In this document: positions 5,113-8,510 of the stretch, in pieces
Numbering within the stretch: position 1 is the first letter of the stretch
Layout of the letters: every line of letters starts with the position of its first letter
Source: an uncultured Succinivibrio sp.
GTDB lineage: Bacteria; Pseudomonadota; Gammaproteobacteria; Enterobacterales; Succinivibrionaceae
Length of the DNA stretch: 8,510 nucleotides
Assembly: GCA_900754255.1 (NCBI GenBank)
Contig: CAAECI010000103.1
Location: 1 to 8,510, forward strand
Direction of reading: 5' to 3'
The notes under the pieces: model-generated
Database searches by the model: none
Told to the model about the DNA's origin: nothing
Seen by the model: the letters and a program-made list of their open reading frames with translations, nothing else
Made by a program: the position numbers and the translations under genes

Positions 5113-6060
5113 ATGAGTGTAAATAAATTCTTATTGTCTGCAATTTTGGCTCTGACTTTTTCAGGGCAGAGCCAAGCCGTTGAGGTATCGGGATGGAGTC
5201 TGGGAGAGGCCGGGATGTGGCGTCTTGCAGAGGATCCCGATTTTTATTTTGATAAGGGATCGCCGGCCCGCCTCCTCAGAGCCGACAGAGCGATCCTGAA
5301 TCGTCAGGCCCGTTTTATGCTGCGACAGGGCTTGGTCAATGTCATAGTATTCAAGGTAGGCTGTGTCTTTAAATCGAAGGTTCCTGCCTTTGAGCTCGGG
5401 CTGCAACCGCTCGATATCAGTATCTCCGATCAATTCAACGGTTATTCCTTCGTGCGCTTTCAAATCGATGACGGACAGGAGTATTCGCTAAGGGGTGAGT
5501 ATTTGCCTCCCGCTCGTTTGGTGTTTGCGCCTTTATCCAAGGCTCAGGAAAAATCTATATCGGATCTGTTTTTGCAGCTGCGGGAGGGCGGTAAGCTCAA
5601 TCTTGCGGTTTTACAGGGGGAGAATAATAATCCTCGTGTGTTCAGCATTCCGCTTACGGGCTTTGCCGATCTTGCCGATCCCGTCTCACAGGATTGTGTG
5701 CGTTTGAATGCAGGTGCCGGGATCAGGACCTCATATGTCCCGGATTACGTTACCAAGGAGCCTGCAGGCTATGTAAAAAAAGGTTGGAGCATCAAAAAGC
5801 CAGAGCCCAATGATGGTTTGACCCCGCAGGACAACAATGAGCTCGATAAAAAGGAGCAAACAACAGATGCCGAGAACGAAGCTGAGACGCCCGCCGTTCA
5901 GTACTTTGAGCCCGGCGGCGGTGCGGCCAGCATAGGTCCTGATGGAAAACCGCTTGAAAATCCCTCGGATAAAGGAGATGCAGAGGATCCGTCCGATCTT
6001 GGAGAGGCTTCAGGTCCCATGAGTATAGGAGCAGATGGTAATCCTGTGGCCAGTAAATAA
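5113..6060 (+). CDS. Exported protein of unknown function, in the serA transcript
   Basis: A 315-residue protein beginning with a clear signal peptide: K5, hydrophobic core FLLSAILALTF, likely cut after SQA (residue 22). The mature part has a domain of about 180 residues with only two cysteines, C84 and C195, which could form a periplasmic disulfide. Residues about 225-315 are acidic, low in hydrophobics and rich in Pro, Gly, Asp and Glu. They contain two copies of a short motif, SIGPDGKP (273-280) and SIGADGNP (304-311). No lipobox is seen. The segment about 150-185 (an L..L..G-type helix, then IPLTGF) is vaguely like the end of IalB-family proteins, a weak recall only. The start has no clear ribosome binding site and follows the serA stop by 9 bases, so translation is probably coupled to serA. 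No link to serine synthesis is evident. Confidence 0.85.
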   Translation: MSVNKFLLSAILALTFSGQSQAVEVSGWSLGEAGMWRLAEDPDFYFDKGSPARLLRADRAILNRQARFMLRQGLVNVIVFKVGCVFKSKVPAFELGLQPLDISISDQFNGYSFVRFQIDDGQEYSLRGEYLPPARLVFAPLSKAQEKSISDLFLQLREGGKLNLAVLQGENNNPRVFSIPLTGFADLADPVSQDCVRLNAGAGIRTSYVPDYVTKEPAGYVKKGWSIKKPEPNDGLTPQDNNELDKKEQTTDAENEAETPAVQYFEPGGGAASIGPDGKPLENPSDKGDAEDPSDLGEASGPMSIGADGNPVASK

Positions 6061-6177
6061 TCTTAAAAAAATCAGGCTTATTTATTAGCTATAGTGTATA
6101 CAGTTCACATTTAGAGCTAAAAGATTAGTCGATCATTAATTCAAAGCTACGTGAACCCCATACCATAAAAATATTTG

Positions 6178-6206
6178 TGGACAAAGATACTGTTGTTATT
6201 TATAAG
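6178..6206 (+). promoter_or_regulatory. Promoter of the restriction-modification unit
   Basis: TGGACA (6178-6183, 5 of 6 to the -35 consensus) and TATAAG (6201-6206, 5 of 6 to the -10) are separated by exactly 17 bp. Transcription would begin near 6213, only about 8 bases before the ATG at 6221, so the mRNA would be nearly leaderless. The ATG indeed has no ribosome binding site. The stretch 6061-6177 shows no gene and no clear terminator for the upstream gene. Confidence 0.55.
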
Positions 6207-6220
6207 ATATAAAACAAATA

Positions 6221-6869
6221 ATGGCAATATTTGATGAAATACTCCAACTCTCAAATAAATATTCAAATCAATTAGATCTTCAAATCAATACACGAATGAA
6301 TGAGATGAAATTTGATGATATATCTCATTATTTGATATATCGCGTGTTAGGTATTACGAATCAAGAATGAAATCTCATAGATATATATATCAAAATAAAG
6401 GTCGTTTTCTATATAAATATGCGGGGCTTTTATTGAGGAGTCAGCTTTTTTATGTTTTAGACATAAAGATCCAAATGCAGAGAAAACAAGAATTAATAAT
6501 ACATTTGGTTCAAGACCTAAAACATTTGAAATTGATTGCCTAGTTGGAACAGATGCCCATGAAATAAAATGGAGAGATGACACAACAGATGGAGATCATA
6601 TAACTAAAGAACATACAAGAGTACAAGCCATTAAACAGGCCGGCTATACGCCCATTAGAGTTATGTTTTACTATCCTCAGAGGGAACAAGCAAAGAGAAT
6701 ACAGGAAACACTAAAAGCAGTATATCAAGGAGTGGGCGGTAAATATTATTACGGTGAACAAGCTTGGGATTATATCCACAAATACACGGGAGTAAATCTT
6801 CTAAAGATTCTATCAGAAATAGCTATATTAAAAGCCAAACGAGAAATAAGCAATGATTTATTTAGATGA
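6221..6869 (+). pseudogene. Broken type II restriction endonuclease, ApaLI-like
   Basis: Three frames read in turn give one continuous protein of about 215 residues. Part A (6221-6388) starts MAIFDEILQLSNKYSNQ, runs to ...RVLGITNQE, meets TGA at 6368-6370 and continues NLIDIY. Part B (6391-6420) reads QNKGRFLYKY after 2 extra bases in an AT run. Part C (from about 6420 to the TGA at 6867-6869) follows a 1-base loss and reads GAFIEESAFLCFRHKDPNA onward. The net shift (+2 and -1) agrees with the frames observed. Part C holds the likely PD-(D/E)XK site: EID (D at 6534) and EIK (E at 6561, K at 6567), then WRDDTTDGDHITKEHTR. This segment recalls the ApaLI family (GTGCAC cutters), but that comes from memory and specificity is not proven. 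The 3' end overlaps the methyltransferase gene by 17 bases. The nuclease is almost certainly inactive. Confidence 0.8.
6381..6390 (+). repeat. (AT)5 dinucleotide run at a frameshift
   Basis: Five AT units lie in the endonuclease gene exactly where the frame changes from part A to part B. Four units would restore the frame across this point, so slippage by one unit is the likely cause. The run is short for classical phase variation. Confidence 0.7.
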
Positions 6870-8001
6870 TTGCCTTAATATTTTAAAGAAAGTGGATCGA
6901 AAATCAGTAGATCTAATTTATCTTGATCCTCCTTTTTTTACGCAAAAAGTGCAGAAATTAGGAAAAGATAATCGATTTTTCGAGTTTAATGACGTATGGA
7001 AATCTAGAGACGATTATCTATCATACATGAAAGAACGTTTGATCCTAATGAAGAATGTTTTAAAAGATACAGGAAGTATTTTTCTTCATTGTGACGATCC
7101 TGCTTCATCGTACTTGAAGCTGATGATGGATGAAATATTTGGTGAAAAGAATTTTAGAAGTGAAATAGTTTGGACTTTTAAACGTTGGTCTAATTCAAAA
7201 AAAGGTCTTTTGGCAAATCATCAAACAATTTTTTTCTATTCTAAGAGCGATAAATACAAATTCAACACCATTTATTGTGATTACTCTCCGACAACAAATT
7301 TAGATCAAATTTTACAGCAGCGAGAAAGAATAAACGGGAAATCAGTTTATAAAACAGATAAAAACGGTGAAGTAATTCAAGCAGACGAGAAGAAGGGCGT
7401 CCCTTTATCAGATGTTTGGGATATTCCTTTTTTGAATCCAAAAGCAAAAGAAAGAACTGGCTATCCTACTCAAAAACCGATTGAACTATTGGAAAGGATC
7501 ATAAAAATTAGCACTGATGAAGACGATTTGGTTTTAGATCCTTTCATGGGTAGTGGAACAACTTTAGTTGCAGCAAAACTGTTAAACCGAAAATTTATTG
7601 GAATTGATAAGAATAAAGATGCATTTGATTTGGCACAAAGAAGACTGGAAATGCCTTTTAAAACTAAATCAAATCTTCTTGAAAAAGGAATAGATTCCTA
7701 TAAGAATAAAAGCGAATATGAACTGAATATTTTAAATCAGTTCGATTGTGTGGTTGTTCAAAGAAATAATGGAATAGATGCTTTTCTAAAAAGACACTAT
7801 AAAAATGCACCAGTTGCAATAAAAATACAAAAGAAATCGGAGAGCTTTGAACAATCATTATCTTTGCTGTGCAAAGCTGGTACTAAGAAAAAGTGTTCTT
7901 ATATGGTCTTGATCTCAAACGGCGTTGAAAACGCTGTTGTTCCTGATAATCTGATCGTTTTGAATACGTTAAATAATCAGCTTGATAAGTTGCTCAGTTA
8001 A
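6853..8001 (+). CDS. DNA amino-methyltransferase, class beta, of a type II R-M system
   Basis: A 382-residue enzyme that transfers a methyl group from S-adenosylmethionine to an exocyclic amino group, adenine N6 or less likely cytosine N4. Motif order is IV first, LDPPF (24-28), and motif I late, DPFMGSGTT (229-237), which defines class beta. Between them lie FLHCDD (77-82), VWD (188-190) and PTQKP (205-209). DPPF rather than SPPY favours adenine. The frame is intact and every expected motif is present, so it is probably active. Residues about 275-382 are an added domain after the methylase core; its GID (307-309) and AIKIQKK (322-328) look like a decayed PD-(D/E)XK nuclease fold. The start overlaps the broken nuclease gene by 17 bases, implying coupled translation before that gene decayed. 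Base composition is far more AT-rich than serA and AGA is used freely for Arg, consistent with horizontal transfer. Specificity is unknown. Confidence 0.92.
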   Translation: MIYLDDCLNILKKVDRKSVDLIYLDPPFFTQKVQKLGKDNRFFEFNDVWKSRDDYLSYMKERLILMKNVLKDTGSIFLHCDDPASSYLKLMMDEIFGEKNFRSEIVWTFKRWSNSKKGLLANHQTIFFYSKSDKYKFNTIYCDYSPTTNLDQILQQRERINGKSVYKTDKNGEVIQADEKKGVPLSDVWDIPFLNPKAKERTGYPTQKPIELLERIIKISTDEDDLVLDPFMGSGTTLVAAKLLNRKFIGIDKNKDAFDLAQRRLEMPFKTKSNLLEKGIDSYKNKSEYELNILNQFDCVVVQRNNGIDAFLKRHYKNAPVAIKIQKKSESFEQSLSLLCKAGTKKKCSYMVLISNGVENAVVPDNLIVLNTLNNQLDKLLS

Positions 8002-8175
8002 TCGACAGGTTGGATCTTTACTTTACCCCCAATGTACCACTCAAGCCCTGAGCGCTCGACGCAGTGAAATTAAGGACTCTAAGCTTTAAAGGGGGGAGGC
8101 GGACAAACTGTTATGAAGCGACCGAAGTCAAGTTGTTTTAAAAAAAATCTTTTACATATTTTTCATTGTGTTATT
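8002..8175. other. Non-coding stretch downstream of the methyltransferase
   Basis: No ORF of note and no clear terminator for the methyltransferase are seen. The stretch has an 8-base palindrome GAGCGCTC (8050-8057), a C5 run near 8025 and a G6 run near 8092, and an A8 run near 8140. Composition is patchy, with a GC-richer block at 8040-8110 followed by AT-rich sequence, as expected for a junction of unrelated pieces. Confidence 0.4.
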
Positions 8176-8184
8176 GAAAACAAC

Positions 8185-8340
8185 ATGTCGAAGAAGTATC
8201 ACACCTACTTTGAACGGTATTGACCACTCTGTTATACGAGGATTGGTTACCTCAGGCCAATGGTTTCGCCGCGGGCCATCGCTGTCTAGAATCGAGCATC
8301 ACTATTGTGTTAAACAATGTGGCATCATAGTTTGTTCGCG
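8185..8340 (+). pseudogene. Remnant of an IS30-type transposase start
   Basis: From ATG 8185 the frame reads MSKKYHTYFERY then stops, close to the common IS30-family opening (M..KKY.HL.L.ERY). Further on, in other frames, one finds TLLYE (about 8223), RAIA (about 8273) and LSR (about 8283), in the order expected for the helix-turn-helix that follows in IS30 transposases (ERY, LL..G, .AIA..L.RS.STISREL). Several indels separate them. The gene is dead. The assignment rests on remembered family patterns and is tentative. Confidence 0.35.
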
Positions 8341-8383
8341 AATTTGCCCATTACCTCAAGTGAGCGTATTACTTCTTCGTCAT
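8300..8383 (-). pseudogene. Second, inverted remnant of the same transposase start
   Basis: On the minus strand from ATG at 8383 the frame reads MTKK and a stop. Removing one base gives MTKKYAHL, again like an IS30-family opening. It mirrors the plus-strand remnant through the 23-bp inverted repeat. Nothing recognisable follows after about 40 bases. The left limit is arbitrary. Confidence 0.25.
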
Positions 8384-8392
8384 GTTGTCTTC

Positions 8393-8510
8393 TTTTACCT
8401 TGTTGTTATACGATTTGTTGGGTGTAATTAAATACTTTTAACTATTTGTTATACATTGTGTTTTTATATTTGTGATTTATCTAAATCAGCACCGTCATAC
8501 CAGCCATTCA
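8393..8510. other. AT-rich end of the window without features
   Basis: No ORF, tRNA, terminator or convincing promoter is seen. The T-rich stretch at 8435-8480 has no stem beside it. Confidence 0.4.

Larger units (their letters stand above)
8176..8392. repeat. 23-bp inverted repeat pair enclosing decayed sequence
   Basis: Bases 8176-8198 and the reverse complement of 8370-8392 agree at 21 of 23 positions; the shared core is CAACATG, one mismatch, then CGAAGAAGTA. The arms point at each other across 171 bases. Similarity continues faintly inward (CAC and ACTTGA words). The arms are too far from typical terminator geometry to be one hairpin and fit remnants of two inverted copies of the same sequence. 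Confidence 0.8.

Noticed and set aside
5105..5116. A minimal ORF ATG-CGG-ACA-TGA between serA and the next gene
   Set aside because: Three codons overlapping the next start are expected by chance and there is no ribosome binding site.
8050..8057. Palindrome GAGCGCTC as an operator
   Set aside because: An isolated 8-base palindrome with no promoter or gene start beside it is not enough evidence.
8168..8431. An 87-codon plus-strand ORF at the right end
   Set aside because: Its sequence is Cys/Arg/Leu-rich with no domain-like pattern, it overlaps both inverted-repeat arms, and another frame fits a decayed transposase better.
8485..8493. ATCAGCACC near the window end repeats part of the tRNA-Thr 3' end and could mark the far side of an island
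   Set aside because: Only 9 bases match, and the interval from tRNA-Thr would contain core genes such as aroG and serA; chance is more likely.
1..8510. CRISPR array or phage structural genes
   Set aside because: No set of regularly spaced direct repeats and no phage-like ORFs are present.

Overview
The window looks like chromosome of an AT-leaning gammaproteobacterium. SerA is the E. coli-type 410-residue enzyme with a C-terminal ACT domain, the DAHP synthase is AroG-like, and both tRNAs encode their CCA end. A rumen or gut relative such as the Succinivibrionaceae is a possible home, but that is inference and cannot be settled here.

Layout. 1-436: a tRNA-Asp(GUC) / tRNA-Thr(GGU) pair, then a 14-base copy of the tRNA-Thr 3' end 128 bases downstream, a long hairpin between the two copies, and two terminator-like hairpins. 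483-1331 (minus): an unrecognised protein with one C-terminal membrane segment. 1427-2236: exonuclease III / AP endonuclease. 2237-2683: a 447-base regulatory region holding an extended -10 promoter, a structured leader RNA ending in a strong intrinsic terminator, and a 38-codon leader ORF ending in a dense aromatic cluster (YYYWRFYFNY then stop), 16 bases before the DAHP synthase start. 2684-3790: aroG-type DAHP synthase. 3868-5103: serA. 5113-6060: an exported protein of unknown role, 9 bases after serA and probably co-transcribed. 6178-8001: an AT-rich restriction-modification unit. Its endonuclease gene (ApaLI-like by recall) is broken by a stop and two frameshifts; the class-beta amino-methyltransferase gene overlapping its end is intact and has a C-terminal extension. 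8002-8510: non-coding and decayed, with a 23-bp inverted repeat whose two arms both read like the start of an IS30-type transposase.

How it fits together. DAHP synthase opens the shikimate pathway and SerA opens serine synthesis (serine is also used in tryptophan synthesis), so the core is amino-acid metabolism. The most interesting part is the control region before aroG: the aromatic cluster suggests translation-dependent control by charged aromatic tRNAs, but the intrinsic terminator lies upstream of the leader ORF instead of downstream, so this is not a textbook attenuator. The right third reads as a horizontally acquired, decaying R-M unit beside insertion-sequence debris.
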